DNA of 35,494 nt from Candidatus Omnitrophota bacterium (GCA_023247035.1 JAHFHG010000022.1:1-35494), one strand, 5' to 3'. Counted from the stretch's first letter, positions 7,882-17,216 are shown. Numbers and translations: made by a program. The notes: a model not told the origin generated them from the letters alone.

Positions 7882-8537
7882 TTCACGAGCTTTAATTCAT
7901 CAAAGAACGATGCTAATTCAGCCTGCAGTTCCGGGACGTCATAATCACCCGGGACATCCTTCAGCAAATTCCTTTTTGCATAAAAATCAATAAGCGGCTT
8001 GGTTTCGCTCTCGTACATCCGAAGCCGATGCTTAATCGTCTCGGGCTCATCATCTTTACGCTGAGTCAGTTTTTCGCCGCACGAATCGCAAATCCCGGCT
8101 TTTTTCGGCGGGATATTTCGAATATGATAATTGGCGCCGCACTTCGGGCATACCCGCCGCCCCGACAAGCGGTCAATAATCACCTTCTCGGAGGTCTGGA
8201 AATTCAAAACCGTATCAGGCTTTGTTTTCTCCTCAGCTAAAAAATCTTCCAACGCCTCAGCTTGGCCGAGCGTCCTGGGGAATCCGTCCAAAATAAACCC
8301 GCCTTCAGTCCCTATCCGCCCCATTACCTGAAACATCATTGCATTGACGATCTGATCCGGGACCAGGCCTCCCTTTTCTATGATGTCCTTTGCCTTCCGT
8401 CCAAGCGGGGTCTTCTCACGGATCTGCTGCCTCAATATTTCCCCTGTCGCCAAATGAGGCGCGTGATACTTTTCACTCAAAATCCGTGCGTGCGTCCCTT
8501 TCCCTGCGCCCGGCGGCCCCAAAAGGATCAGCTTCAT
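7878..8537 (-). CDS. adk: Adenylate kinase with zinc-type lid
   Basis: Adenylate kinase converts ATP and AMP to two ADP in the cytoplasm. The P-loop GPPGAGKGT is at residues 7-15, the AMP-binding and DGFPRT segment at 84-89. The lid domain carries four cysteines (C130, C133, C150, C153), matching the long, zinc-binding lid class found in Gram-positives and many other phyla. At 219 residues it is the long form. The gene overlaps secY and map by 4 bp on each side, so its synthesis is probably coupled to both. Confidence 0.97.
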   Translation of the reverse strand: MKLILLGPPGAGKGTHARILSEKYHAPHLATGEILRQQIREKTPLGRKAKDIIEKGGLVPDQIVNAMMFQVMGRIGTEGGFILDGFPRTLGQAEALEDFLAEEKTKPDTVLNFQTSEKVIIDRLSGRRVCPKCGANYHIRNIPPKKAGICDSCGEKLTQRKDDEPETIKHRLRMYESETKPLIDFYAKRNLLKDVPGDYDVPELQAELASFFDELKLVK

Positions 8538-9898
8538 GATGCCCTGCGAGCTTTGAGCTTTCCCCTTCGGATAAATCCTTCATAATGCCGCATGAGAAGC
8601 TGCGATTCAATCGCCTGCATCGAATCCAGCACCACGCCGACAATAATTAAAAGTCCGGTGCCTCCGAAAAAACTGGCCACGAGAAAGGGAATATTCAGGA
8701 TCCTGGGCGAAGAAACAAAATTAGGGAAAAGAGCAATGATCGCCAGAAATACGGCCCCGCTTGCCGCAATCCGGGTCATGACGTAATCGAGATATTCGGC
8801 CGTATTTTTTCCCGGCCGGATGCCCGGCAAAAAGCCTCCGAACTTTTGAAGATTGTCACTGACTTCGATAGGATTAAAAGTAATCGCCGTATAAAAAAAG
8901 GTGAAAAAGAAAATTAAAAGCGCATAAAGCACGGAGTAAGTCAGCGTTCCGTGCGTTAAATGCCGCGCCGCCGCGGTGAGCGCGCCCGCTTTGGGGAAAA
9001 AACCCGCAATCGTGGCAGGAAAAAGAATGACCGACTGCGCAAAAATGATCGGGATCACTCCGGCCTGATTGACTTTCAGCGGGAGATAAGTGCTCTGTCC
9101 TCCATAAACCCGGTGCCCGCGGATTTGTTTTGCATATTGAACGGGAATCTTGCGCTGGCCCTGAATGATCAGGATCACCCCGACGACCGTCCCGATAAAA
9201 AGGGCGATCATCAGACCAAATTTCCACCACGCCAGCTGCTGGTGGGTAGGATCAAAAGGCGAAAGCAGAAGATAGGTCTGCCAAAGCGCCGTGGGAATCG
9301 ATTCAATAATTCCTGCCGTGATGATAATGGACATTCCGTTTCCGATTCCGTACTGGTCAATCTGTTCCCCGAGCCACATAATAAACGCCGTGCCTGTGGT
9401 CAGCGTCAGCATGGTCATAAAACGAAAACCCCAGCCGGGATTCGGAACAATGACCATTCCATTAAACGCATTCGGGTTTTCAAGCCAGAGCGCGATAAAA
9501 AAAGTCTGAATGATCGAAAGAACGATGGTCCCGTACCGTGTGTATTGGATAATTTTCCGCCGGCCTTCCTCGCCGCCTTCTTTAGCCATCTTTTCAAGCT
9601 GGGGAATGACAACCGTCAGCAATTGCAAAATAATGGAAGATGAAACGTAAGGCATGATCCCGAGCGCAAAAATCGTGGCCTTCTGGAGCGCGCCGCCGGA
9701 AAACATCCCCATAATCCCAAAAAGCTGGCCGCCCGCGGTACGGGCAATGGAGGCGAAAAATCTTGCCAGCGCCACCCCGTCAATGCCCGGAGTCGGAAGG
9801 TAGGCCCCAATCCTGTAAATGATGATAATCAATAAGGTAAACAAAACTTTTTTTCGCAGTTCCGGAACTTTAAAGATATTGCCGAAGGCTTGAAGCAT
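8534..9898 (-). CDS. secY: Protein translocase subunit SecY
   Basis: SecY is the channel of the Sec translocon in the inner membrane. The 454-residue protein shows about ten hydrophobic segments, starting with VLFTLLIIIIYRIGAYLPTP, which matches the family's first helix and plug region. The cytoplasmic C-terminus ends with basic residues (RRGKLKARRAS). It lies between rplO (4-bp gap) and adk (4-bp overlap), the standard spc operon position. Its partner SecE is encoded at 33,167-33,352. Length is slightly above the usual 430-445. Confidence 0.98.
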   Translation of the reverse strand: MLQAFGNIFKVPELRKKVLFTLLIIIIYRIGAYLPTPGIDGVALARFFASIARTAGGQLFGIMGMFSGGALQKATIFALGIMPYVSSSIILQLLTVVIPQLEKMAKEGGEEGRRKIIQYTRYGTIVLSIIQTFFIALWLENPNAFNGMVIVPNPGWGFRFMTMLTLTTGTAFIMWLGEQIDQYGIGNGMSIIITAGIIESIPTALWQTYLLLSPFDPTHQQLAWWKFGLMIALFIGTVVGVILIIQGQRKIPVQYAKQIRGHRVYGGQSTYLPLKVNQAGVIPIIFAQSVILFPATIAGFFPKAGALTAAARHLTHGTLTYSVLYALLIFFFTFFYTAITFNPIEVSDNLQKFGGFLPGIRPGKNTAEYLDYVMTRIAASGAVFLAIIALFPNFVSSPRILNIPFLVASFFGGTGLLIIVGVVLDSMQAIESQLLMRHYEGFIRRGKLKARRAS

Positions 9899-9902
9899 AA
9901 TC

Positions 9903-10328
9903 TTAAAGGAGAACGACCTTTCCTCCTGCTTTTTCGATTTTCGTTTTTGCCGAAGCGCTGAAACGGTGAGCTTTCACGGTCACCGGTCTTGCGAGCTGGC
10001 CTTCGCCCAGGACTTTCAGCCCTGTCTTAAATTTTTTGACAACTCCCTTAGCTTGAAGAAGTTCAGGCGTGATTTCTGTTTCCTCTAATTTGGCAATGTC
10101 CTCTAAATTCACAATCGAAAGTTCACGGCGGAAGGCATTATTGTTGAACCCCCGCTTGGGAAGCCTGCGATAAAGGGGAGTCTGGCCGCCTTCAAAACCG
10201 GGCCGCAGAGAATACCCGGATCTGGCCTTCTGTCCTTTGTGGCCCTTCGTGGACGTCTTACCGTGTCCTGAACCAATGCCGCAGCCCAGCCTTTTCCTTT
10301 TCTTTTTGAATGGAAATTTAGCCCTCAT
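9903..10328 (-). CDS. rplO: Large-subunit ribosomal protein L15
   Basis: L15 is a late-assembly 50S protein whose extended N-terminal arm threads between 23S rRNA helices. The 141-residue sequence has [20 protein letters not shown] (about 10-29) followed by [10 protein letters not shown], the family hallmark. The first residues (MRAKFPFKK) are shorter than the usual MKLHDLKPAPG type start, so about ten N-terminal residues are missing or replaced. It overlaps rpsE by 4 bp. rpmD, normally found between rpsE and rplO, is absent. Confidence 0.96.
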   Translation of the reverse strand: MRAKFPFKKKRKRLGCGIGSGHGKTSTKGHKGQKARSGYSLRPGFEGGQTPLYRRLPKRGFNNNAFRRELSIVNLEDIAKLEETEITPELLQAKGVVKKFKTGLKVLGEGQLARPVTVKAHRFSASAKTKIEKAGGKVVLL

Positions 10329-10876
10329 GAAGACGCCTGCCCTTCCTCATTACGAACTTTTGAACTGACAAGCTGGGCGAGCCCGTCGAGAGCCGCTTTA
10401 AGCACATTCACGGCATTGTCGCTCCCCAAACTTTTGGTCAAAATATCTTTGATCCCGCAGGATTCACAGACCGCGCGCACGGACCCGCCGGCGATAATTC
10501 CTGTGCCCGGCGCCGCCGGCTTCAAGAGAACCTTTGCAGCGCCGTAGCGGCCGATCACCTCGTGAGGGATCGTTGTGCCTTTTAGAGGAAATTTCTTTTT
10601 ATTTTTATCCGCCGCGGCCAGGCCTTTGCGGATGGCATCGGCGACCTCGTTGGCTTTGCCCAAGGCATACCCCACTTCTCCCACTCCGTTGCCGACCACC
10701 ACCAAAGCACTAAAATGAAAACGCCTGCCGCCTTTAACCACCTTTGCGCACCGGTTGACTTGAATCACCTTTTCATACCGGCTAGCGGGAAGCGCTGCCC
10801 TGACTCTTACCTCAGGACTCAAAGGTTGAGCCGTGGGTTGAGTCGTTGTGACCTTTTCTTGTTCCGTCCCCTCCAA
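10325..10876 (-). CDS. rpsE: Small-subunit ribosomal protein S5
   Basis: S5 lies at the mRNA entry channel of the 30S and affects decoding accuracy. The 183-residue protein has a 30-residue Thr/Gln/Pro-rich N-terminal lead, then the double-stranded RNA-binding-like domain with [20 protein letters not shown], and the C-terminal domain with [19 protein letters not shown]. The conserved glycine-rich loop next to the spectinomycin pocket (VVKGGRRF) is present. It is 38 bp after rplR and overlaps rplO by 4 bp. Confidence 0.97.
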   Translation of the reverse strand: MEGTEQEKVTTTQPTAQPLSPEVRVRAALPASRYEKVIQVNRCAKVVKGGRRFHFSALVVVGNGVGEVGYALGKANEVADAIRKGLAAADKNKKKFPLKGTTIPHEVIGRYGAAKVLLKPAAPGTGIIAGGSVRAVCESCGIKDILTKSLGSDNAVNVLKAALDGLAQLVSSKVRNEEGQASS

Positions 10877-10914
10877 ATGAATATCTCCTTTCTCTTATCC
10901 TAATATGGACTGGC

Positions 10915-11277
10915 CTAAAATTGGATGGCCGCTTGCCGCAGGCCATCCGCCAGCGCCTTGATTCGGCCGTGATATTTATAACCGCCGCGGTCAAAAGAAA
11001 TTTTCTGAATCCCTTTTTCCTTTAATTTGACCCCCAAGAGCTCGCCGAGCTTGGCGGATTGGGTTACTTTCCCTGACCTAGGCGCGCTTTTTAAAAAATC
11101 TTTCTGAAGGGTGGAAAACGAAAGAAGGGTGCTCGATTTCGTATCATCGACAACCTGAACATGAAGATGATTCAAAGAACGGTGCACGCTGAGCCGGGGG
11201 CGCTCCGGCGTGCCGAAGAGTTTCTTGCGGATCCTTCCGTGTCTTTTGAGCCTGCCTAATTCTTTTTTGTTTGACAT
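10915..11277 (-). CDS. rplR: Large-subunit ribosomal protein L18
   Basis: L18 binds 5S rRNA in the central protuberance with L5. The 120-residue protein shows GTPERPRLSVHRSLNHLHVQ (23-42) and FDRGGYKYHGRIKALADGLR near the end, both family signatures. Length is typical (about 117-120). It lies between rplF (9 bp upstream) and rpsE, as expected in the spc block. Nothing is unusual. Confidence 0.97.
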   Translation of the reverse strand: MSNKKELGRLKRHGRIRKKLFGTPERPRLSVHRSLNHLHVQVVDDTKSSTLLSFSTLQKDFLKSAPRSGKVTQSAKLGELLGVKLKEKGIQKISFDRGGYKYHGRIKALADGLRQAAIQF

Positions 11278-11286
11278 AAATGATCC

Positions 11287-11823
11287 TTACCCTACGGTCT
11301 TGCCTTGCTTGCGGCGAATGACCTCGCCCACATAATGGATCCCTTTGCCCTTATACGGTTCGGGCTCATAAAAGCCCCGGATCTCTGCCGCGGCCTGCCC
11401 TACCTTTTGTTTATCCATACCGCTGACAACAACGCGGGTCGGGTTGGGGCACTTGATCTCAATCCCGTCGGGGATGACGTAATCGATAGGATGGGTAAAA
11501 CCTAAGGATAAATTAAAAATTTTGCCTTTCACCTGCCCCTTAAACCCGACTCCCACGATCTCAAGCTCTTTGACAAAACCCTGGGTGACTCCTGCCACCA
11601 TATTTTGAACCAAACTCCGGGTGAGGCCGTGAAGGGCCCGGTCGGTGCGGATATTCGTCGGCCTTGTGATCTCAATTTGGCCGTCTTTCAGGACGACTCC
11701 AAGACGCGGATGAATGGCCATCTCAAGCTTTCCTTTCGGCCCCTGGAGACTCAGATGTTTCCCTGAAAGGTCTGCCTTTACGGCATTCGGAACCGTTACG
11801 GGTTTTTTTCCAATGCGTGACAT
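11287..11823 (-). CDS. rplF: Large-subunit ribosomal protein L6
   Basis: L6 binds near the sarcin-ricin loop and the factor-binding site of the 50S. The 178-residue protein opens MSRIGKKPVTVPNAVKADLS, contains two L6 alpha-beta repeats, and ends with EPYKGKGIHYVGEVIRRKQG, the standard C-terminal signature. Length is normal. The 131-bp spacer before it, from rpsH, is the largest in the spc block and holds a long inverted repeat. Confidence 0.97.
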   Translation of the reverse strand: MSRIGKKPVTVPNAVKADLSGKHLSLQGPKGKLEMAIHPRLGVVLKDGQIEITRPTNIRTDRALHGLTRSLVQNMVAGVTQGFVKELEIVGVGFKGQVKGKIFNLSLGFTHPIDYVIPDGIEIKCPNPTRVVVSGMDKQKVGQAAAEIRGFYEPEPYKGKGIHYVGEVIRRKQGKTVG

Positions 11824-11840
11824 AAATTCCTCGATTTTTG

Positions 11841-11950
11841 AAAGTTAAAACGAAAAAGTAAAAGGGAAAAAATTTGGACTCGCTCCGCGATATTCCACCG
11901 TCCCGAAGGGACGCATACCTTTTTCATTTTTCGTTTTTCCTTTTAATTTT
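11841..11950. repeat. Long imperfect inverted repeat in the rpsH-rplF spacer
   Basis: The left arm 11841-11871 and the reverse complement of 11920-11950 match at about 25 of 31 positions; both are A-rich with AAAACGAAAAA-like blocks. The centre carries a small GC hairpin, CGTCCC-gaa-GGGACG (11899-11913). In the rpsH to rplF transcript the whole spacer could fold into one branched hairpin. Its plan resembles the inverted repeat at 6666-6753, with about 31-nt AT-rich arms, but the sequences differ. Confidence 0.6.
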
Positions 11951-11954
11951 TCTT

Positions 11955-12353
11955 CTACCAAACCGTGCACAAAAGCTCTCCGCCCATCTTCGTCTTTCTT
12001 GCACTCTGGTCGGTGACAACTCCCTTAGAGGTCGAAAGAATAGCTACGCCTAACCCCCCCTGAACGCGGGGGATTTCCTGATAGCCCAGATACCTGCGGC
12101 GGCCAGGCTTGGAAATACGGCGCAATCCTTGGATTGCCGGCTTCTTGCCGCAGATATACTTGAGATGAATCCGGACAAAGCGTTTGTTGTCTTCGGAAAA
12201 AGCCTTCGTGCTTTCTATAAAACCTTCCTCTTTGAGGATCTCGGCAATTCTGACGGTCATATTCGAAGCGGGCAGCGTGACCTTTTCTTTTCTCGCCCGG
12301 GACGCATTGCGAATGACCGTTAAAAAATCCCCTACAAAATCGGTGACCGGCAT
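11955..12353 (-). CDS. rpsH: Small-subunit ribosomal protein S8
   Basis: S8 binds the central domain of 16S rRNA and in E. coli represses the spc operon. The 132-residue protein opens MPVTDFVGDFLTVIRNASRA and ends with ILSTSKGVVTDQSARKTKMG and GGELLCTVW, the conserved RNA-binding C-terminal part. Length is typical. It starts 13 bp after rpsN. In E. coli the S8 repressor target is near rplE; I did not identify such a site here. Confidence 0.97.
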   Translation of the reverse strand: MPVTDFVGDFLTVIRNASRARKEKVTLPASNMTVRIAEILKEEGFIESTKAFSEDNKRFVRIHLKYICGKKPAIQGLRRISKPGRRRYLGYQEIPRVQGGLGVAILSTSKGVVTDQSARKTKMGGELLCTVW

Positions 12354-12366
12354 AGGACGCTCCTGT

Positions 12367-12552
12367 TTACCAGCTGGACTTCATGACGCCGGGAATAATT
12401 CCCTGGTTGGCCAATTCGCGAAAACAAATGCGGCACAATGCAAACTTTCGGATAAATCCCCGCGGACGGCCGCAATTTTTACATCTGTGATACTTTTGGA
12501 CTTTAAATTTCGGTTCGCGCTGCTGCTTAACGATCAAACAAGTCTTTGCCAT
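12367..12552 (-). CDS. rpsN: Small-subunit ribosomal protein S14, zinc-binding short form
   Basis: The 61-residue S14 belongs to the short zinc-binding (type Z) class. Its four cysteines are C24, C27, C40 and C43 in [20 protein letters not shown] and the following CF. The sequence ends with the conserved [12 protein letters not shown]14 sits in the 30S head near S3 and S10. The gene lies between rplE and rpsH, the usual place. No second, zinc-free S14 is seen in this window. Confidence 0.97.
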   Translation of the reverse strand: MAKTCLIVKQQREPKFKVQKYHRCKNCGRPRGFIRKFALCRICFRELANQGIIPGVMKSSW

Positions 12553-12567
12553 AGCCCTTCCTTAAGT

Positions 12568-13128
12568 TTAGCTTTTTTTGAACGGCAGCCCTAGGAGTTC
12601 AAGAAGACGCCTGCCTTCTTTACCGGTTTTCGCCGTGGTCACAAAGGTAATGTCCATTCCCTTCACCTTTTTAACTTTGTCGAACTCCACCTCCGGAAAA
12701 ACGGTGTGCTCCTGAAGCCCGAGGGTGTAATTTCCCCTGTCATCAAAACTGCTTTCCGAGTATCCGCGGAAATCCCGGATACGCGGCATAGCCACATTAA
12801 AAAGCCTTTCAATGAATTCGTACATCCGTCTGCGGCGCAGAGTGACCTTAAGGCCGATCGGAGAGCCCTGCCGCAATTTAAACGCGGAAATCGATTTTTT
12901 GGCGCGCGTCATGAGAGGCTTCTGGCCCGTGATTTGAGCTAATTCCTGGGATAACTGCTCGATAATCTTAATGTCCTCCTGCCCCTCTTTGACCCCCATA
13001 TTCACAACAACTTTTTGAAGCCTCGGGACCTCCATAATATTTCTATAATGGAATTCCTCTTTCATGAGCGAAAGGGCCTTGGTGCGGTACCTTTCCAAAA
13101 GTCGCGGCAAAGGAGCGGTTTTGCTCAT
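12568..13128 (-). CDS. rplE: Large-subunit ribosomal protein L5
   Basis: L5 binds 5S rRNA and contacts the P-site tRNA through the central protuberance. The 186-residue protein contains [20 protein letters not shown] (29-48), [20 protein letters not shown] and the C-terminal [20 protein letters not shown]. Length is typical (about 180). It follows rplX by 2 bp and precedes rpsN by 15 bp. Confidence 0.97.
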   Translation of the reverse strand: MSKTAPLPRLLERYRTKALSLMKEEFHYRNIMEVPRLQKVVVNMGVKEGQEDIKIIEQLSQELAQITGQKPLMTRAKKSISAFKLRQGSPIGLKVTLRRRRMYEFIERLFNVAMPRIRDFRGYSESSFDDRGNYTLGLQEHTVFPEVEFDKVKKVKGMDITFVTTAKTGKEGRRLLELLGLPFKKS

Positions 13129-13130
13129 TC

Positions 13131-13445
13131 TTATTCTCCTAAAATCTCATGACATTTCTTGCAAGAACGCTGCCTTGTACCGTCGGCTAAAATCGTGTAT
13201 GCAATCCGTGTGGGCTTGGAGCAGCGCGGGCAAATCATCTGAACATTCGAAATAGGGATCGATCCTTCCATTTCCACAATCCCCCCTTTGGGATTGGCTT
13301 GGGTCTTGCGAACGGCGACTTTCCGGTAGTTCACCTTTTCAATCAAAAGACGCCCTTCTTGAGGATAGACTTTCATCACGCGGCCTTTTTTCCCCCGATC
13401 TTTTCCCGAAATCACTGCGACTTGATCATCTTTACGAATACGCAT
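13131..13445 (-). CDS. rplX: Large-subunit ribosomal protein L24
   Basis: L24 is an early 50S assembly protein with a KOW motif. The 104-residue sequence opens [20 protein letters not shown] and has [20 protein letters not shown] next. Near the C-terminus two CxxC pairs (C72/C75 and C95/C98) form a possible zinc ribbon, present in a subset of bacterial L24 proteins. It overlaps the rplN stop by 1 bp (TAATG arrangement), which suggests coupled translation. Confidence 0.97.
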   Translation of the reverse strand: MRIRKDDQVAVISGKDRGKKGRVMKVYPQEGRLLIEKVNYRKVAVRKTQANPKGGIVEMEGSIPISNVQMICPRCSKPTRIAYTILADGTRQRSCKKCHEILGE

Positions 13446-13813
13446 TACACCACCTCAGGAGCAAGAGAGAGAATTTTCGTGAACTCGCAGTCCCGGAGTT
13501 CACGGGCTACGGGACCGAAAATGCGCGTCCCGCGCGGATTCTTCTGATTATCGATCAAAACAATGGCATTGGATGAAAACCGAACCGAAGACCCGTCCTT
13601 GCGGTGAATCGGAGAGCGCGTGCGCACAATGACCGCCTTGACGACTTCCCCTTTTTTCACGTTGCTCTCCGGCAGGGCTTCCTTCACATTGGCCGTAATA
13701 ATATCCCCCACGTGGGCGATACGCTTGCCGTGACGCCCGATGACTCCGATCATAGAGGCTTTTTTTGCCCCGCTGTTATCTGCAATATCTAAAATCGTGC
13801 GCAACTGAATCAT
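13445..13813 (-). CDS. rplN: Large-subunit ribosomal protein L14
   Basis: L14 forms intersubunit bridges with the 30S and contacts L19. I take the start at [20 protein letters not shown] (ATG 13813), which is the normal family start and gives 122 residues and a 4-bp ATGA overlap with rpsQ. An ATG nine codons upstream (13840) would add an unconserved segment buried in rpsQ. Motifs include [13 protein letters not shown] and [18 protein letters not shown] near the end. Confidence 0.96.
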   Translation of the reverse strand: MIQLRTILDIADNSGAKKASMIGVIGRHGKRIAHVGDIITANVKEALPESNVKKGEVVKAVIVRTRSPIHRKDGSSVRFSSNAIVLIDNQKNPRGTRIFGPVARELRDCEFTKILSLAPEVV

Positions 13814-14073
13814 TGAGGCAATACCTTCACCAGCCGCCACCGTTTTGTTTTCGAAAGAGGCTTGGTCTCTACAATTCTCACCTTGTCGCCGGCCTTGGAT
13901 TCATTCTTCTCGTCGTGGACCGCATATTTCACCTTCCGGCGGATAATTTTTTTAAATCGCGGGTGTTCGACAAGACGGGTCACTTCCACGATACGCGTCT
14001 TTTGCATTTTATCGCTGACCACGCAACCTTCCCGCATTCTTTTGCGGATCTTTACTGCTTCCGTTTCAGTCAT
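13810..14073 (-). CDS. rpsQ: Small-subunit ribosomal protein S17
   Basis: S17 is a primary binder of the 16S 5' domain with an OB fold. The 87-residue protein contains [20 protein letters not shown] and RHPR-like [19 protein letters not shown] with the ending KTRRWRL-type sequence [13 protein letters not shown]. Length is normal. It overlaps rpmC and rplN by 4 bp each, so the three are likely translated as a coupled series. Confidence 0.96.
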   Translation of the reverse strand: MTETEAVKIRKRMREGCVVSDKMQKTRIVEVTRLVEHPRFKKIIRRKVKYAVHDEKNESKAGDKVRIVETKPLSKTKRWRLVKVLPQ

Positions 14074-14273
14074 GACTTGGCCTCTTTTTTCTTTTCATTC
14101 ATCACCGTAAGGATCCTGGCCACGTCGCGTTTCGTTTCCTGGATCACCGATTGCCGTTCGAGCTTTCCCGTTTTCGCCTGAAAGCGGTGCTTCATCAACT
14201 CATGTTTTAATTTATTGGCTTTATCTTGAAGTTCTTCAGCGCTCAAGGCCCTCAATTCCGCCGCTCCCAACAT
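14070..14273 (-). CDS. rpmC: Large-subunit ribosomal protein L29
   Basis: L29 lies at the exit tunnel near L23, where trigger factor and SRP dock. The 67-residue helical hairpin reads [20 protein letters not shown] and ends in [20 protein letters not shown]. Length is typical. It is 3 bp after rplP and overlaps rpsQ by 4 bp. Confidence 0.95.
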   Translation of the reverse strand: MLGAAELRALSAEELQDKANKLKHELMKHRFQAKTGKLERQSVIQETKRDVARILTVMNEKKKEAKS

Positions 14274-14276
14274 TTT

Positions 14277-14693
14277 TTAGGCCCCCATCCGTTTTACAAA
14301 TTTCGTCCTGAAGGAGAGTTTGTGCGCGCAAAGACGCAGGGCGGATTTGGCAAGGGCCTCGGGGATCCCGCCCATTTCAAAAAGAATCCGGCCGGGCTTT
14401 ACAACCGCCACGTAATATTCGGGCGCTCCCTTTCCTTTGCCCATTCGGGTTTCGGCGGGCTTTTTGGAATAAGCCTTGTCGGGAAAAATCCGCATCCAGA
14501 TTTTCCCGCCCCGTTTCACGTGCCGCGTAAGCGCGACACGAGCCGCTTCAAGCTGAATGGCGGTAACCCAGGCGCAGTCGATCGCTTTCAACCCATAATC
14601 TCCAAAGGATAATTTGCTTCCCCGGGTGGCGATACCGTTCATCCATCCGCGCTGCTGTTTGCGGTATTTAACTCGTTTAGGCATTAAGGGCAT
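14277..14693 (-). CDS. rplP: Large-subunit ribosomal protein L16
   Basis: L16 helps shape the A-site tRNA path and is added late in 50S assembly. The 138-residue protein starts [20 protein letters not shown]; the internal ATG at residue 4 gives the more usual MPKR start. The [20 protein letters not shown] run is conserved, including the Arg-rich loop. It lies 21 bp after rpsC and 3 bp before rpmC. Confidence 0.97.
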   Translation of the reverse strand: MPLMPKRVKYRKQQRGWMNGIATRGSKLSFGDYGLKAIDCAWVTAIQLEAARVALTRHVKRGGKIWMRIFPDKAYSKKPAETRMGKGKGAPEYYVAVVKPGRILFEMGGIPEALAKSALRLCAHKLSFRTKFVKRMGA

Positions 14694-14714
14694 AACGCAC
14701 CTGCTCCGATTGAC

Positions 14715-15554
14715 TTATCTTTCAGGGGAAGACTGTGGAGCTTTTGGGGTTTTCTCTTCCAAGACCGCTTCGGAACTTTCCGGTTTTGGAGAAACCCCAC
14801 GACTCAAGCGTGAACTCTTGCCCGAAGTTTTCTTTGCTTCCTTGTCTTCTGTCCCCGCTTCTTGTTTTTGACTCAGAAGCTGCTGCTGCTGCAATTCCCG
14901 CTCGCGTTTTTGCGCCGCTTCCTCTTTTTTAACCAAAATATCCCCTTTATAAATCCAGACTTTAACGCCGATCGTTCCATAAGTCGTAAAGGCCACGGCA
15001 AATCCATAATCCACATCGGCGCGGAAGGTATTCAAGGGAACTTTTCCTTCCCGGTATTTTTCGTCGCGGGCTATTTCCGCTCCGCCAAGCCTTCCCTTGC
15101 AGAGGATCTTAATGCCGAGCGCGCCTTTGGCCATTGCCATCTGCACGGCTTTTTTCATGACGCGTCGGAATCCCACCCGTTTTTCAAGCTGCAGCGCGAC
15201 ATTCTCCGCAACAAGCTGGGCGTCGGTCTGCGGCGTTTTAATTTCTTTAATATCCACAAAAAGTTCGCTTTGCGTGAGACTCGCCAACTCTTCTTTGACT
15301 TTATCGATTTCCTGGCCCCGCCGCCCGATGATGACGCCGGGCCTTGCCGTAAAAATGCGCACCCTGACACGGCCGCTTGAGCGCTCAATCTCGATATTGG
15401 AAATGCCGGCGAAGCTGAGTTTCTCTTTCAAAAACTTCCGCAGCTTCAAGTCTTCGTGAAGGTAATTGCTGAATTCTTTAGAAGCGAACCACCGCGCTTT
15501 CCAAGATCTAATGTAACCCAGTCTTAATCCGTAAGGATGCGCTTTCTGACCCAA
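14715..15554 (-). CDS. rpsC: Small-subunit ribosomal protein S3 with long C-terminal extension
   Basis: S3 forms part of the mRNA entry helicase of the 30S. The core (1-213) opens [20 protein letters not shown], has the KH loop [10 protein letters not shown], and ends at [20 protein letters not shown]. The protein then adds about 65 residues that are rich in Glu, Lys, Gln and Ser (Q-run near 228-231, then an [14 protein letters not shown] stretch). The family is usually 210-240 residues long, so 279 is long. It is 16 bp after rplV. The tail has no recognised domain and is probably disordered. Confidence 0.97.
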   Translation of the reverse strand: MGQKAHPYGLRLGYIRSWKARWFASKEFSNYLHEDLKLRKFLKEKLSFAGISNIEIERSSGRVRVRIFTARPGVIIGRRGQEIDKVKEELASLTQSELFVDIKEIKTPQTDAQLVAENVALQLEKRVGFRRVMKKAVQMAMAKGALGIKILCKGRLGGAEIARDEKYREGKVPLNTFRADVDYGFAVAFTTYGTIGVKVWIYKGDILVKKEEAAQKRERELQQQQLLSQKQEAGTEDKEAKKTSGKSSRLSRGVSPKPESSEAVLEEKTPKAPQSSPER

Positions 15555-15570
15555 AATATCCTCCTCTTAT

Positions 15571-16080
15571 TCAACTCACAGCCGCGGCGGCCTTTTTCTT
15601 TTCCCGGCCGAACGGCAGTTTCATTTTTGATTTTTTCCCTTTTTCTTTTCCTTCAGCCTCAGCGGAATCGGCCATTCCCCCGGCCGGCGCTGACGCCGAT
15701 TTTTCATTCCCTTCTTTCAAGACAATAGAGAGGTGCGTGGATCTTTTCAGAATCCTGTCCGACCGGCCCATCGAACGCGACATAAACCGTTTCATCGACG
15801 GCCCGCCGTCGGCGCGGATGTCTGAAATATAAAGCCGGTCTTCCTGCATTCCTAAAACCTTGGCGTTGGCCGCAGCGCTTTTTAAAACCTTCTCCGTAAT
15901 GCGGGCCGCTTTATTGCTTAAAGCCATCAAGAGATAAAGCGCCTCCTGAACGCCGCGGCGGCGAATGGCATTAATGACGGGCCGCACCTTGCGAGGCGAA
16001 ATTCTTACAAAACGAAGGAGCGATTTTGCGCTAAGGGCGGCCGGCTCGGTTAAAATAGTTTCGTTTTTTTCCGTTTTCAT
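15571..16080 (-). CDS. rplV: Large-subunit ribosomal protein L22 with N- and C-terminal extensions
   Basis: L22 lines the exit tunnel through a long beta hairpin. The core spans about 17-122: AKSLLRFVRISPRKVRPVIN, then SMKRFMSRSMGRSDRILKRS, the tunnel hairpin region. It is preceded by a 16-residue lead and followed by about 46 residues with Ala/Gly/Glu then a Lys-rich block (KGKKSKMKLPFGREKKK) and AAAAVS. Normal length is about 110-115; here it is 169. The start follows the rpsS stop by 12 bp. The tail's role is unknown. Confidence 0.97.
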   Translation of the reverse strand: MKTEKNETILTEPAALSAKSLLRFVRISPRKVRPVINAIRRRGVQEALYLLMALSNKAARITEKVLKSAAANAKVLGMQEDRLYISDIRADGGPSMKRFMSRSMGRSDRILKRSTHLSIVLKEGNEKSASAPAGGMADSAEAEGKEKGKKSKMKLPFGREKKKAAAAVS

Positions 16081-16092
16081 ATTCTCTATCCG

Positions 16093-16392
16093 TTACGTCT
16101 TCGCGCCGGACGCCAAGGCCTTGGCCTTATCCTGAGAAGTGCTGTGTTTCTTGAACGTTCGCGTCGGAGAAAACTCTCCCAATTTATGCCCCACCATATT
16201 CTCCGTGACGAAAACATTGTGAAATATTTTTCCATTGTGAACGGATAAGGTCACGCCCACGAAATCCGGAGTCACGGTGGAGCGCCTCGACCAAGTCTTG
16301 ATGGGGCGGCGGTCATTTTTTTGTTTGGCCGCTTGGACTTTCCCAAGAAGCTTTTCGTCGACGTAGACACCTTTTTTGGAAGAGCGGCTCAT
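16093..16392 (-). CDS. rpsS: Small-subunit ribosomal protein S19
   Basis: S19 forms the 30S head with S13 and contacts the A-site region. The 99-residue protein opens [20 protein letters not shown] and contains [20 protein letters not shown] and the [20 protein letters not shown] motif. It overlaps rplB by 4 bp. Length is typical (about 90-95) with a few extra C-terminal residues. Confidence 0.97.
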   Translation of the reverse strand: MSRSSKKGVYVDEKLLGKVQAAKQKNDRRPIKTWSRRSTVTPDFVGVTLSVHNGKIFHNVFVTENMVGHKLGEFSPTRTFKKHSTSQDKAKALASGAKT

Positions 16393-17216
16393 TTTCTTCG
16401 ATCCTTCACAATATATTTGTTCGAGGGTTTGTTTTTCTTGCGTGTTTTTAATCCTTTAGACTGCTGGCCCCACGGGCTCTGCGGATGGTTCCCGCCTTTG
16501 GATTTGCCCTCGCCCCCGCCCATCGGATGATCGACCGGGTTCTTTGCAACACCGCGCGAAGCAGGGCGGACACCCAGCCAGCGGTGGCGTCCGGCTTTTC
16601 CCAAAGAAATATTTTCATGATCTATGTTGGAACATTGCCCCACGGTGGCGTAGGATTCAAGCGGAATCATCCGGACCTCGCCTGAGGGAAGTTTGATATG
16701 CGCGTATTTGTTTTCCTTTGAAAGGATCTGGGCGCTCGCGCCGCCTGAACGCACCAATTGTCCTCCGCGTCCCGGATAAAGTTCGACATTATGAATCGGC
16801 GTCCCTTCAGGGATGGCCTTCAGAGGCAAATGATTTCCCATTTTGACTTCCGCCGCCTCCCCGCTCATCACGGTCTGGCCGACCAAAAGCCCTTCCGGAC
16901 AGAGGATATAGCTTTTTTGCCCATCTTGATATTCGATCAGGGCGATTCGCGCGCTTCGATTCGGATCATATTCGACGGTTAAAACCTTAGCCGGAACTCC
17001 AAAACGACTGCGCCTAAAATCAAGAAGCCGTATTCGGCGTTTATGCCCGCCACCGCGGCGCCGGGCCGTAATATGGCCGTTAGCATTGCGCCCGCCGGTC
17101 CTTTTGCGGATCTCGGTAAGGGGTTTATACGGACGGTCCGTCGTGATTTCGGAAAAATCAGAAACGTTTCCGAAACGTCGCGTCGAAGTAGTGGGTTTGA
17201 ATTTAATCAGCGGCAT
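16389..17216 (-). CDS. rplB: Large-subunit ribosomal protein L2
   Basis: L2 is needed for subunit joining and peptidyl-transferase activity. The 275-residue protein opens with [20 protein letters not shown] and carries [20 protein letters not shown], which includes the Asp-His pair equivalent to E. coli D228/H229; the second His of the PHGGG motif is Met here, a common variant. It follows rplW by 9 bp and overlaps rpsS by 4 bp. Confidence 0.98.
   Translation of the reverse strand: MPLIKFKPTTSTRRFGNVSDFSEITTDRPYKPLTEIRKRTGGRNANGHITARRRGGGHKRRIRLLDFRRSRFGVPAKVLTVEYDPNRSARIALIEYQDGQKSYILCPEGLLVGQTVMSGEAAEVKMGNHLPLKAIPEGTPIHNVELYPGRGGQLVRSGGASAQILSKENKYAHIKLPSGEVRMIPLESYATVGQCSNIDHENISLGKAGRHRWLGVRPASRGVAKNPVDHPMGGGEGKSKGGNHPQSPWGQQSKGLKTRKKNKPSNKYIVKDRRK

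Noticed and set aside
13814-13840. Longer rplN start at 13840
   Set aside because: It overlaps rpsQ by 31 bp; the start at 13813 matches L14 and gives the usual 4-bp overlap.
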